Source of the DNA: Notospermus geniculatus
Lineage: Eukaryota > Nemertea > Pilidiophora > Heteronemertea > Lineidae
Length of the DNA stretch: 64,000 nucleotides
Reading direction: 5' to 3'
Assembly: GCA_002633025.1 (NCBI GenBank)
Contig: NMRB01000496.1
Location: 1 to 64,000, forward strand
Positions 10,351 to 21,046 of the stretch are shown here, in pieces. The position numbers and the translations under genes are program-made. A model generated the notes under the pieces. That model saw nothing but the letters and a program-made list of their open reading frames with translations, did no database searches and was not told the origin of the DNA. Positions within the stretch are counted from its first letter, which is position 1. Each line of letters opens with the position of its first letter.

Positions 10351-10893
10351 TGAGGAGCCCTGACAGCCTAGTGGTTATCAAGTCCGCTTAGCAAGCGGCA
10401 GGTCCCGGGTTCGAATCTGGGCCATATATGGGATTAATCCCTGAGGAGCCTGATAGCCTAGTGGTTATCACGTCCGCTTAGCAAGCGGCAGGTCCCGGGT
10501 TCGAATCTAGCCCGGGCCATATGGGATTTCATTCCCGGCTCTTCACGTCCGTCGCATGGGAGAGTAAGCCATGGTGCCTTGTACTTTGTGTCTTTGCAAG
10601 GGCAAGTAAAGACCCCATCCAAGTGAGGAACATGAGTAGCTTGTGATGGCCTCCTCCGTACTTACCAGGGCCAACAATGCTATAGCGTCGGCCCTGACAG
10701 AAAAATGAAAATGAAATGAATCCCTGGCTCTTCAGTCCGTCGCATGGGGCAGTAAGCCGCATGGTCCCTTGTACCTTGTGCCTTTGCATAGGCAAGTAAA
10801 AGACCCCATCCAAGTGAGGAACATGAGTACCTTGAGATGGCCTCTTCCGTAGGGCCAGTAATGCTATGGCTTCGGCCCTGACAGAAAAATCTA
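10351..10893 (+). mobile_element. Tandem cluster of three partial tRNA-Ala-like SINEs
   Basis: Head-only unit at 10351-10440 (A-box region TAGTGGTTATCA, arm CCGCTTAGCAAGCGG, B box GGGTTCGAATC). Next comes a full unit at 10441-10713 and then a headless body at 10714-10893 beginning at CCTGGCTCTTC. The order head, full, headless suggests unequal exchange or repeated insertion into the same family. These are too degenerate in the acceptor stem to be tRNA genes. Confidence 0.75.
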
Positions 10894-11301
10894 CTCGTCT
10901 GAAAGGATTTGTGATGTGCTGAATGAGCTTCTCTTGAATGAGAGCTCCGTTGTCATGAAATGGCACATATGAATATAGCTTCAGCGTTGTTATGTGTGAC
11001 ATTATTGACATGGTAACAGTCTCCTAGTCTTTGAATGACATGGCCTTGGGATGTTCAAAGATTCAACATTCAATTTATCACAACATTGGAGATCAAGAAC
11101 TCTTGCAGGAAAAATCAATAGAACACATTCTAGAGATCAATATCAGAGAGATGATAGCTCGATAAATAAAGCTATGTGCATTCACACCCTCAATTGAATT
11201 TATTTGATTTAATTTTTCCCATTTTTTTTGTGGAATTTAATTTTGTGCTTGGCAAACATGACAACGTGCACCTCGAAGTGACATTCTGTTTGGGCTTCTT
11301 T
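10894..11301. other. No recognisable feature
   Basis: AT-rich, no gene or repeat seen. Confidence 0.4.
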
Positions 11302-11409
11302 CATCCTCCCACAGCAGGGTTTTTACTTCACCTTCTTCATGTACTTTCACAGACTTTTTGTGCAAGTGTATGAAGAGGAGCGAGACCAAAGCCTTGCTGT
11401 GGGAGGATG
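11302..11409. mobile_element. Small foldback element, CATCCTCCCACAGCAGGG family, copy 1
   Basis: CATCCTCCCACAGCAGGG at the left is inverted at the right as CCTTGCTGTGGGAGGATG. A second copy with the same arms is at 27530-27620. The centres differ, so the arms are the conserved part. Confidence 0.6.
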
Positions 11410-13240
11410 GGTTTCTTTGAGAGTGTCTGAATACGCCACGACGTCGATGTACCATGACTTTTCTATTGACTGCAAAACCTTTGCCTCATAATTGAAAAAT
11501 TTGAGTAGAAAACCATGTCATCCGCTAGGGTCATGTTTACGTGCAAGTTCTCTACCAGTTCCTGACCCCAAGCAATATTTTCTCGATAAACAGTTTGTTT
11601 TATGTCATCCATTACGAAGGGAAAAAATCATCCGTGTGTGAAATCGTCCTCTTGGGAGGCAGCGAAAGATTATTGATCATGCTAATTTGCATAATGGTCT
11701 AATTGATGGCCATTATTTACATCAATTAATGGACGCTTTATGAATGTAACAAGACCAGTTTTCCTGCCGGTTGTGACCGCTGAGAGTAAATATGCCGTGT
11801 ATTCCGGGGCCCAGTTGTCAAGCGGTGGCCCATCGGGGTGCCAATCAGTACTCTGTGGTAGCCTTGCTCTGGACACATTGGTCAATAACGGCCAAGTACA
11901 GAAGTTGGTTTTGAGGGCAAAAATGCACATTACCTATCAGCACGCTGCTTTCAGAACTGTTTGGCCCGTTGGCAACGGATGTTCTTGTGCTACCATGGCT
12001 ACGAACCGCTCGGCCAATGAAAAAGTTTCTCAGGCCAGCTTGGTTACCGGTTGCTCGGTGCTCTCATTGGTCGACTCTCTCAGCGCCATCTGTTGGCCGA
12101 ACGTGGCGAATTTTACGAAGTTAAGCAGTTGTGGAGAGCGAGTAAACCGAAGGGGGCGCGGTACACAACTGCGTAGGGAGTTTAGTCCTCCTGCGCATGT
12201 CCAGCTTGACTATGTCAGGTTGTCAGTAATATTCTATTGGCTCTGCTGTGGAGATATGTGTTAGTGTTGCCCTTGGTGTCGTGGTCCTAGACTGTCTATG
12301 CTTCATAAACTTTGTTTTTCAAAAAAGTTAGGAGACTTCTCCATTTCCAGGCTTCAGGACGAACCACACAGAAACTGACCATGCTTTGAAGTCAGTGATG
12401 CATAAATTCTGGCATCAATAGATCATCATAACAGAGGCAGTCTCTATCTCATTTTAATGTTTTGATCTAATTGATCAATCAATTAACGAGATGCGGTTTC
12501 CAATGGCAACGAAGATTTATCATACCGGCAGTAATTGAAAGGAATGATGTTATGAAAAGTGTTGTCTTGTTTTTTTCATGAAAACAAAGGAAATTTTGCA
12601 GAAATATTCTCCGGCAGCCACCCACAGTCTTTCTCTTGAAAATGATATTTATTTTAAATCACCATCATTTCGCTTTGAAACTTGAAGAAAAAAAAGAGGT
12701 ACGCAAAATTGAAATACGAAATGTTTGTGCAAACACAAGGCAGATATTCCCGGAGAGGAAAATCTTTTATAAAATAGCACTAACCGGCAAAATACACAAA
12801 TATCTGGCTCTAATACTAATGGAAAATCTTTTTTTCTATGCTGAATGGATAACCGAGGTTTTGGTGAAGTTCCAGAAAGGAAAGCACTATCATCAAGAGC
12901 CACATACTGAGTTGGATTGGAAATAGAGTCCATTCCATCCTAAGAAGTCGAAAATTGCTGTATATACTGTTTAGAAATGTACAATGATCTTCGCTTTTTC
13001 CATATCAAAGACTCTTCACCTGAATTTTCTCTGGTGATGAGTGGTGCACACTGCAGGCAGTATGTAATGTTCCTAAAGTGAATGTCTCGCTGGTGCAAAC
13101 TTCTCCGCTGTGACTTATGTAGACATGGTTGGGGAAGATTTATTTGTAACCAAGTGAAGTGATGTATAAGCACAAGAATCTACCTTGATGGTCCGAGCGA
13201 ATTCCCATCTCAAACTTGTTCAGATGTTATATTTTCTTAT
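11410..13240. other. Largely unassigned; CCAAT-rich stretch near 12000-12200
   Basis: GGCCAATGA at 12012 and CATTGGTCG at 12066 (an inverted CCAAT) lie in a locally GC-richer stretch that could be promoter-like, but no transcript start or downstream gene is visible. The remainder is AT-rich with no repeat I can pair. Confidence 0.25.
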
Positions 13241-13666
13241 TAGCTCACCGGTGAGCTATAGTCGTCACGCAGTGACCGTAGTCTGTTAGCAGGGCACGTT
13301 TCGTAACTGCTAGGCCTATTGGCACCAAACTTGGTACCTATATGCCCCTAGGTCAGATGACCTCAGACACCAAGTTCTGGTCCAATTTGATTCCTGGCTT
13401 GGCCACCAGGGGGGCTAAACCAAAAACCTTTAAAGTGTTGTTTCGCCTTAACCGTTGATCGGATCCTCACCAGATTTTTATTGTAGGTGGATCTGATGAG
13501 GATATACGACATTTCACCTGGGTTTTTTATTTGACCTAATTTTCAAGGTCACGGAGGTAAAGTTCGAAATTTCACCGTTGGGGTGGTACATTTCTTTTTC
13601 TGTTTCTGTTATCTGTTCTTCTGGTACATTCACCCACAGGTGAGCACATGGTCCATGGACCATTTC
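13241..13666 (+). mobile_element. Short Helentron-like element (TTAGCTCACC family)
   Basis: Starts TAGCTCACCGGTGAGCTATA, a hairpin. Ends CAGGTGAGCACATGGTCC then ATGGACCATTTC, also palindromic. The right-hand GGTGAGC is the inverse of the left GCTCACC. The body (CTGTTAGCAGGGCACGTTTC, TTTTCAAGGTCAC) is a shortened version of 38663-40076. The architecture resembles Helentron-derived interspersed elements. No transposase in it. Confidence 0.55.
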
Positions 13667-15240
13667 GTATTCTATACCTCTCCCTGACACTTGACAGCTA
13701 GTGCAGGATTTCTCCGGGCACACTATAAAAACATATCTGACCGTACAGTTGTCCAATAAAGTTTCTGATCAGCACCAGCCCAGAAGGCTACCTTACCTCA
13801 GGTATCGCTCATAAACCCCTCGATAGATATAACTAGAAAGTACATCAAAGAACAACTAGTCATTGATAAAACCTGTCATGCTGAATTCCTTCCATAGCTC
13901 AATCCCGAGATATCATAATCCCATGAACGTGTTTTATTTCTCTGAACATGAACCCGGTTGGCAAGGTTCAGTGAAAATCAATTTGACTTCTAGGACCAAT
14001 CTACAGAAGAAAATCTTATCCGCAAGTGGGATTTCAGCTGGGATCGCGATTCTGGTGTATTTTCCGAGATCATAGCTTTGTGTGATTTTGCGTTTGCAAT
14101 TGGTTTAAAGGATATGAATCCAAAAGTGCCTTCCCAATAACATTGCCTCCTTTTCTTGCAATTTTGTTCCGAATCTTTGAAAACGGTAGATTCATTTCAG
14201 CATTAAATTTAATTTCCAAGTGCTGTCAGGCAGTATTAGTAAAACCAATTGAAAATTGGGGTACTTTTGAGTGAAATTGTTCTGAATATCAGGAAAGGGT
14301 TGTCAACACAAGAAAACCTCCTGGAAAACTAAGATCTGTGAAATTGAATCTCTGTGTGCTGTCAGGGTTATGTATCTATTTTACAGAGGTGCTGTGCCGT
14401 GCCTCCAAATACGGTGCGCCGCTGTGCCCTTTTTAACCCCCTACGGCGCCGTGCCCCTAAAAAAAATTTTTTTAAAGGTTTTTGTACCCCAGACCCTCTG
14501 TCATGGTCTCTTTTGGTCAGATCACCTTAGAAACTGGCTCTCTTTGTTACTGTAACAGCTGAATTGATTTCAACATTTGTGGTGTAACCATTGCTGTAAC
14601 CATCAACAATTTCCTCCTGGGAAACTTGGGACTGGTTTTCCCACATCATGTTATATACAATAATATTTGGGACGATCGAATACCACAAGAATATCCTATT
14701 TCTTTGCTAAATCAGTTTGGGAATGTGTTAGTATCTCAAGTAAAAACAAATACGTTGAAAGGCAGGTCCTTCTTCGGCCTGATTCAATTGCCGATTGCTA
14801 TCCCAAACATAATAAAAGGCAATGAAAACCAAATGAAAAATCCCACTTGTTATAATGTCTCATTGCCAAGTGCCTGGGCCAAACACGATAAAAACTAATA
14901 GAAAACCCACTTCCTGGTCGAGTGGCAGATAGAAAGCAACGATATTTCATGAGGGTTTCTTCTAGCCAATATCCAATCGCTCAAGAGTTGTCAGATTTCC
15001 AATATGATGTTAGAGTCGTACATACATATGACATACAAAGTAATATGCTTATAGTTCTAATACAATGAATTCTCGTCATGGAGCAGTTCTGCTGATTTTA
15101 TCCCCAGACGATATATTGACCTTGTGGGCCAACTTTGCCAAGTTTTTTCTAGCCTTTGACGGTCGCGCCACCTAGTCCAAAGCTTCCTCCATGAAAAGAA
15201 CTGATGAATGCTGGTACTCCACTGTTTAGATGTACATGTA
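13667..15240. other. No recognisable feature
   Basis: AT-rich sequence. A GC-rich patch at 14384-14455 repeats GTGCCGTGCC-like words. Small open frames (13863-14075, 14626-14898) show no known motif. Confidence 0.35.
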
Positions 15241-15388
15241 CACAGGTTATGTAGTTCTGCATTCGGGTTTCAGCTCAGTCTTTTCTAGAGTTTCAGATTG
15301 TAAAGTTCCACTTGAAAAAGACCCCAGTTGGGGTCGAAAATTCGTGAATTCTGGAGATTGACTTCTTGTTTATTATCTATTCCTATAT
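15241..15388 (+). mobile_element. Hammerhead-like element, long form, cluster unit A
   Basis: Runs from CACAGGTTATGTAGTTCTGC through TTTCAGATTGTAAAGTTCCA to CTTGAAAAAGACCCC-AGTT-GGGGTC-GAAAATTCG and GGAGATTGACTTCTTG. It is nearly identical, in inverse orientation, to 58951-59119. The CTGANGA box is degraded to CTTGAAA. Confidence 0.6.
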
Positions 15389-15535
15389 TGCTGATATCCA
15401 ACATAGAGCACAAAAAACGACACACGAAATGATAGTAAATATAAAGTCGTCTCCGAATTTCACAAATTTTCGACCCCAACCGGGGTCTTCCTCAGGCACT
15501 TTCCAGTAGAGATCCCAGAAATGAAAGATTCACTT
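15389..15535 (-). mobile_element. Hammerhead-like element, cluster unit B
   Basis: Minus strand: CCTGAGGAAGACCCC-GGTT-GGGGTC-GAAAATTTGTGAAATTC, then GGAGACGACTTTATATTTAC, TGTGTCGTTTTTTGTGC and ATGTTGGATATCA. The core is CTGAGGA, hairpin, GAAA. It lies head-on to units A and C. Confidence 0.6.
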
Positions 15536-15544
15536 CTGTAATCT

Positions 15545-15661
15545 CACTAGAAAGTGCCTAAGGAAGACCCCGGTTGGGGTCGAAAATTTGTGAAATTCGG
15601 AGACGACTTTACTTATACTACCTATATCACGAGACGACTTTACTTATACTACCTATATCAC
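15545..15661 (+). mobile_element. Hammerhead-like element, cluster unit C with duplicated tail
   Basis: Core GTGCCTAAGGAAGACCCC-GGTT-GGGGTC-GAAAATTTG at 15553-15590. The following GAGACGACTTTACTTATACT plus ACCTATATCAC (31 bp) is directly duplicated at about 15600-15630 and 15631-15661. Confidence 0.6.
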
Positions 15662-15839
15662 TGATGGTGTGAAAGCCTTGATAAACACAATCAAGTACGG
15701 TTCCAGTCCAGTGTGTGATGAAATTTAGAAATGTTTTCCAGTATTCCTGCCAACAAACTGATTGGTGAAAATTCCAGTGCACTAAACTGAGAAAAAATCC
15801 TGATAATCCAATGTTTAATAGCCTGATTGATAATTTCTG

Positions 15840-16110
15840 ATATTCCATTGCACTGTACGCTCCTCACATGCACAATGCCTCAATGATATTCCAGTGCACA
15901 ATCTCTGACATATTCCAGTGCCCAATCTCTGACATATTCCAGTGCACGGTACGACATTCCAGTACAATCACTATATGACAAGTACAAAACTATTTCATGA
16001 CTTTCCAGTGCACAATCAGTAATCACTCAATGGCATTCCAGTGCACAATCAATCAATGGCATTCCAGTGCACAATCAATCATTGCCATTCCAGTGATCAA
16101 TCCTTCACAA
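15840..16110 (+). repeat. Diverged roughly 25-bp minisatellite
   Basis: Repeated ATTCCAGTGCACAATC separated by CTCTGACAT or AATCAATGGC, about ten units, best conserved at 16035-16100. Confidence 0.75.
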
Positions 16111-16960
16111 AGATATTCCAATGTACATTATTGGTCAATTATAATCCTATATTTTCAAAAAATGCAACAAATATCGAATAGAAATACATCATACAATTTG
16201 ACTCAAAGAGCCGGACTCAAATAGAACAATCCAACGCAGATTTTGCACATACTCACTTTAATTGGGACAATGATTGAATACTTCAGTACCCATTTCTAAT
16301 TCGTATTACCCTGGTGACCAACAAACGTCTACACGTCCCAAGATATTGCCAAAGCTATGTTTCCACCCCTTGTGACTATATCAAGTAATGTATAGGAAAC
16401 TTTTATTGCTCTACATTGGCCCAAACCCTCCTTTTCTGCAAACTAATCTAATACTCTGACCTTACAGTCTTTTGACCCTACACAGATGGGGTTAGTCTAA
16501 ATGCATGCCTGAATAAATTCAACTTTGATAAAGCAACTTTTTTTCTATCAAAGTGATACTTTTCTTTTTCTACAGCCTTACTTACCTCTTAAATATATCC
16601 AAATTAAAAGTATCCTCAAATGCCTCGTCAATCAGCTCATGTTTTTCTCCGAGTGTGACAACTCGTTACTCCAACGCAGAACAACAACATGCCGTTAGCT
16701 CCATAAACTACTTAAATAACCTGCGCTTTCCATCCTTCTCTTAGTTCGGCCGATAATTCCTGGGTGTCAGCACCCTGTGTTGTCAGTATTGGCAAGCGTA
16801 GCACGTCCGTGTGGTGAACGTGACAAGCATTTTGATGTGGCTGGCTCTGGATCAATTCCTGTGATGTTGTTACTTGGCTGTATTGGTACCTGTGCGCCTT
16901 TATAATTTGATTTGCCTTCCTATGATTTTAACAAAGAACTTGTTGGGCATCATGTGATGT
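16111..16960. other. No recognisable feature
   Basis: AT-rich. No gene or repeat identified. Confidence 0.4.
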
Positions 16961-16961
16961 T

Positions 16962-17472
16962 CTGCGGTCCCTTGCGTGGGACAGTAAGCGTGGTGCCTTG
17001 TACCTTGTTTCTTTGCAAGGGCAAGTAAAAAACCCCATCCAAGGGAGGAACATGAGTAGCTCCATCTGGTTCCCGAATCTGCCGCTAGGGCTAGAAGGCT
17101 TCGGCTCTGGCTGCCATCTTTGTGACAAAAACTCGTCGCGGATCTATTCATATATTGACATCACAGGTTATTTTTAGAATGGGAAAACTGTAGCCACGTG
17201 GGTGTTAAATGTAATCGAACATGCCGAATCGCACGGAATGGCAACACCGAGGAAGTTCAAAATCATCACCGTTTTTTAGACCAGGGGAAAATGAAATTTT
17301 ACGGGAAAATTGACTCCTACAGTGACGTCAGCAATAAAATGGCAACCAGAGCCGAAGCCTTCTAGCCCTAGCGGTGGCTTCGGAAACCAAAATGGAGTAG
17401 CTCGAGATGGCCTCTGGTCCAATAATACTATGGCTTTGGCCTGATGGAAAAATCGAATACAAATACAAATAG
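16962..17472 (+). mobile_element. tRNA-Ala-like SINE body, split by a MITE
   Basis: Left part contains GGGCAAGTAAAAAACCCCAT and GGAGGAACATGAGTAGCTC. Right part resumes at GAGTAGCTCGAGATGGCCTC and ends AAAATCGAATACAAATAC. The 332-bp gap between the two parts is the MITE at 17063-17394. The tRNA head is missing. Confidence 0.7.
17063..17394. mobile_element. MITE with about 58-bp terminal inverted repeats in a SINE
   Basis: Flanked by GAGTAGCTC on both sides (17054-17062 and 17395-17403), a 9-bp direct repeat, or 7 bp if the ends are trimmed. Arms start CATCTGGTTCC / CATTTTGGTTTCC and contain a perfect 29-bp inverted block at 17082-17110 and 17346-17374 with core CTAGGGCTAGAAGGCTTCGG. Long arms and a 9-bp duplication suggest a Mutator-like MITE. 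Confidence 0.75.
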
Positions 17473-18365
17473 AATACACCTAAATGCATTCGATGGACAA
17501 TTTGCCTGATTTCTCACTGCCTAACTCACTAAATGCTGCTGAAGAAATTTGCTCATAAAAAACTCCCGCTGTCGCTGTCTGCAGTGATGGCCTTTGTAAT
17601 ATTGAATGCATGCATGTTGGTGGCATCTTTTTGGTTCCCCGATTGAATCACCAGAAGCAAGGACAAGCAAAAAACATATTTCGTAATCAGAGAAGAGACT
17701 CCCCAGGCATTCAGTTGTAACCTTGGACCATAAAAGCAAGGCGAATTGGCTCTTTTACTGAATTTCTTCTGATAATGCCAGCAGGTTTATCGGGGCGATT
17801 TTGGTTTCGGTTGTAAGATTGAAGGAAATTGGATAATTGACAAACCCACTGCTGGTGATTCACAGGATTTGAAAGAAATCTGATAGCACGTTCTGATCCA
17901 TAAGGTAATGATGCGAGATGTCATCAAATGACAAAACTGCTGGACTTCTTATCCAAACAAGGTGGTTCCAGTTGTTTATTTGAACAGACGAAAGAGTGAT
18001 GCATCCTTGGGTGTCAAGGTGTACTGGACGAGGAACCGTTTCCACTACAGCGGATTCCGCCACGGTTTGCAGCGAGCAGTGCGGTTTTCCAGGTTTTCAG
18101 ATAATTCTTGGATGGTTTAACAATACGTGGCCTGTAGCTCCCAAAGCCTGTGAAAACCGCTCCGCTCGCCCTTAAGTCAAGGCAGAATCCGCTATAACAG
18201 GCCTTTAACAAAGGCATTGATATGTCTCAGCTGAGTGCCAGGCACTTGAGCCTCTTGTTGAACAACGGGATTCAGGTGCAGTGCAGACATCAGTGCCTGC
18301 TGTTTCTATAGACATTGGTTCAATTCTGTATCAGACTTAATGATTGAAAAGTTTGCTATTGGGAC
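17473..18365. other. No recognisable feature
   Basis: No pairable repeat. Open frames on the minus strand (17521-17739, 17860-18063, 18014-18217) are unrecognised. Confidence 0.35.
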
Positions 18366-18370
18366 TCCTG

Positions 18371-18565
18371 CAGGTGCGGATCCAGAGGCCCCCCCCCCCC
18401 GCGGCCCCATCCTCTATTTTTGTCCCTCAGATGCTGGGAAATTGCACCTACGGCCTTCTAGATTTCAAAACTTCCTGGGGGGAGAACCCCCAGAGCCCCC
18501 TCACCTTCATCGGTCGGCCTGTGGCCTTCTGTACCCCCTTTACCAGAATCCTGGGTCCACCCCTG
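18371..18565 (+). mobile_element. hAT-like MITE with 5-bp target duplication TCCTG
   Basis: Starts CAGGTGCGGATCCAGAGG and ends CTGGGTCCACCCCTG. TCCTG at 18366-18370 is repeated at 18566-18570. The internal ATGCTGGGAAATTGCACCTA matches the element at 40972-41230 in inverse. A C13 run follows the left end. Confidence 0.75.
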
Positions 18566-18570
18566 TCCTG

Positions 18571-19028
18571 TTTCTACCTGAAATCAATGTCTGATTGATT
18601 GATTGTTACGTCAATGGTTGGAGAACGAGAGCAAAAAAAACAATTGAAGACCTGTCTCTAGAAAAAGATAAGTTGATATGTTACACCGTCAAAGACTTGC
18701 CTTCAGGGGTCACGGGATACACAGCTGAGAAAAGTGAATGAATGGCCACTTTCCCTTGCTAACATACCCCGCGGCGGGCAGGGTGGCAGGGAGGTTAGGC
18801 GAGATGTACGGCGGTAATAGTTCATTATGTTCGTCAGTCTGGTTGGTTCAGTTACCTCTTTGCCTCGAGGCCGTGGATGGAATTGAATTATGGAAGACTT
18901 CTTGCTGTGGGCTTATGAGGACATTATTAGGTCCAAACCTTGTCGGTTATTGTACAGATGTGGTTCACCCTGGGGTCCTTGAGGTGACCTTCAGGAGGAT
19001 GACGAAAATTTGACATTAGGGAGGTTCT
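18571..19028. other. No recognisable feature
   Basis: Contains an open frame at 18738-19013 without known motifs. Confidence 0.3.
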
Positions 19029-19411
19029 GCAAGCTTACGTTTTACATTTACGATTACAATTTGAAAACGTCATGACGTCGGCTCTGCGGGACTTTTTTAC
19101 GAGTAAATCGCTTGCTACACATAAACTTATGATTTAATCAAAGCCAAATATTTCATTTTTGTAATCCAAGAATTCGCTTGCTATTTAACACTTTCATAAA
19201 TGGGCATATTTTGTTATTGCAGTAAAATGACAAGAAGAATGCTTGGCACATCTGCCCTGGAGCGCTTGCCACACATGGGATACATCGATCCTCTTTTCAC
19301 CTGGCACGGGAAGTCAAATGATGACGTCATCACGTCACATTCTTTCTTGACATACGGCGTGACGTCATGACGTCATCAAATCATAATCGTAAATTTAGAA
19401 CATAAGCTTGC
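19029..19411. mobile_element. Element with about 55-bp terminal inverted repeats rich in CRE-like sites
   Basis: Left end GCAAGCTTACGTTTTACATT continuing TACGATTACAATTTGAAAACGT; the right end is its inverse with few changes (AACATAAGCTTGC at the border). Both arms carry ATGACGTC palindromes, with further TGACGTCA sites at 19322 and 19365. The single N at 19412 sits exactly at the right border, so the target duplication cannot be read. Confidence 0.7.
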
Positions 19412-19697
19412 NATCGATTGGAGGAAATTTCTCTGCACCTGTGACGAAAAAGGATCATTCTAGTGAGATGGAGTGGAAATCACCGTTATTGGTTCGTCAG
19501 CGAATTGATGTGTGTTGGTTCTTGTGATTCGTTGACAAACACCGAAAGTAATCATTGGAAAGGTCAGTGCCACATGGGTGATTGAGTGAGACTCAATCTC
19601 TAACATTGCTTTCCATTGCATCAAGAACTAAAAGCAATGCTCAGTTTGGACGTTTGGAAACAGTTAGGCCTATTAAAGAATTCTTGTGAACCCTAAA
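19412..19697. other. No recognisable feature
   Basis: Unremarkable spacer after a single N. Confidence 0.3.
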
Positions 19698-19894
19698 TGT
19701 GACCCGATCTACCAAAAGTAGGCGCAAGTCGCAGGTGATCATCACCGGTCATCAGTTTATTCATCTATTATCACTGCTGTCCATGCACTACTATTGTCAA
19801 CCAGCAGAAACATACATTTCAGCTGTTGTGTTGCAAAGCCATTAACCCTTTTCGTGTTTGTGACTTGTGCCTACTTTTGCCTGATCGGGTCACA
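19698..19894. mobile_element. MITE, TGTGACCCGATC family, copy 1
   Basis: TGTGACCCGATCTACC-AAAAGTAGGCGCAAGTC at the left is inverted at the right (CCTACTTTTGCCTGATCGGG then TCACA). The centre TATCACTGCTGTCC is shared with 49284-49474. Confidence 0.7.
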
Positions 19895-19926
19895 AATAGT
19901 CTGGGTCCTCCAACACTTTATGGTCC

Positions 19927-20060
19927 GCATGCACCAACAAAGATTATCTTGAACTCAGGTTGAGCCACAACTTCTCCATTGTCACATCATGCCCTGGCCA
20001 ACCTGAACAATTGAAAAGCTGTGGCTCAGCCTGAGTTCAAGATAATCTTCATTGGTGCAT
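19927..20060. mobile_element. Foldback MITE, GCATGCACCAA family, tandem copy 1
   Basis: Arms of about 48 bp (GCATGCACCAACAAAGATTA, TCTTGAACTCAGG, TGAGCCACAACTT) pair with TTGGTGCAT at the right. Nearly identical to the next unit. Centre: TTGTCACATCATGCCCTGGC. Confidence 0.75.
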
Positions 20061-20077
20061 ATGACCCTATTGGCTGT

Positions 20078-20211
20078 ATGCACCAACGAAGATTATCTTG
20101 AACTCAGGTTGAGCCACAACTTTTCCATTGTCACATCATGCCCTGGCAAACCTGAACAATTGAAAAGCTGTGGCTCAGCCTGAGTTCAAGATAATCTTCT
20201 TTGGTGCATGC
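20078..20211. mobile_element. Foldback MITE, GCATGCACCAA family, tandem copy 2
   Basis: Same element in the same orientation 17 bp downstream. It differs from copy 1 at only a few bases (for example CTTTTCC against CTTCTCC). A third, older copy is at 50518-50662. Confidence 0.75.
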
Positions 20212-20655
20212 GGCCCTATGAGTACACAAATCATTTGCTGGGCAAAGGGTGATAAATAGGTTTTGCCCTCAAATGTACAAAAATTTACGCACATGCAACT
20301 TACAAGGTGTTTGTGAATAAGGTTCGCAATTGGCTTTGTCTGTAGACCTGATTAGCCAGTCTCTCAAAGGTGCTCTTTGGAATCCTGTCAAGGTGTTCTA
20401 GATAGAGAGGTTTCCAATGTCATGATGTATAAATTGACAGGGACGGGTATTTAAGGTATGGTTGACTGAGATGGGATATGTCTGGTTGATAGCTTTCAAC
20501 ATTGATCTGTCTGTATGATCCTGAGTGACTTGAGTGGGTCGTTTGACACTGCAGGTCAGTTGGTTCAAGAAATCATATAGGGTCATCTTTGCAAAGGATG
20601 AAGTGAAACCTTTCGATCTTCAGCCCCCAAGACATCTTGCTTATTGGGATGATAA
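20212..20655. other. No recognisable feature
   Basis: Short spacer. TTGTGAATAAGGTTCGC at 20310 resembles one end of the GGGAYCTTATTCAC MITE at 6147. Confidence 0.3.
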
Positions 20656-21046
20656 GGCCCACTAAAAAAATATTTATGTTTTTCATTCCCACCCACCTCC
20701 CAAAAAGCTCCTGCCCTCGATTTTTTTACTTTTAAAAAATTTTCCTAAAACTTCTCTAGCGCCCATAGACTTGACTACATTCGCCACCTAGCGTTCAACA
20801 ACATCACTAGGCCTGATCGTCGTCTGGAGCGTTATGGAATCGTGTCATTTTGCACCACACTGGTACAACAACAACATCGTGGTCTTGTCATGACTTAGTT
20901 TTGGGCTGTGGTGACTACCCGGTATAAGCCGACGTCTTGTCATAAAATCGATGCCAAAATTGAACATAAAAAATAAAAAGTAAAAAATCCTCCCCCACCC
21001 CTACTTTTGGAAAAAAGGATGAAAAACATTTTAGGTTGCCTATAAC
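20656..21046. mobile_element. Probable AGGC-ended MITE
   Basis: Left AGGCCCACTAAAAAAA followed by ATGTTTTTCATTCCCACCC; right end reverse complement AGGCAACCTAAAATG-TTTTTCATCC, followed by a CCCCACCC/GGGTGGGG block. AT-rich inside. TA at the left flank may be the target. Similar in style to 45093-45472. Confidence 0.5.

Noticed and set aside
10381-10425. Functional tRNA-Ala(AGC) gene
   Set aside because: Anticodon-like arm and B box are good, but no 7-bp acceptor stem can be formed and the same head occurs in many SINE copies.
12000-12200. Promoter with inverted CCAAT boxes
   Set aside because: Two CCAAT words in a slightly GC-rich stretch are not enough, and no gene lies downstream.
18340-18598. 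Proline-rich frames 18340-18598
   Set aside because: They translate the C-run of a hAT-like MITE; a similar peptide arises from the copy at 41046-41252.
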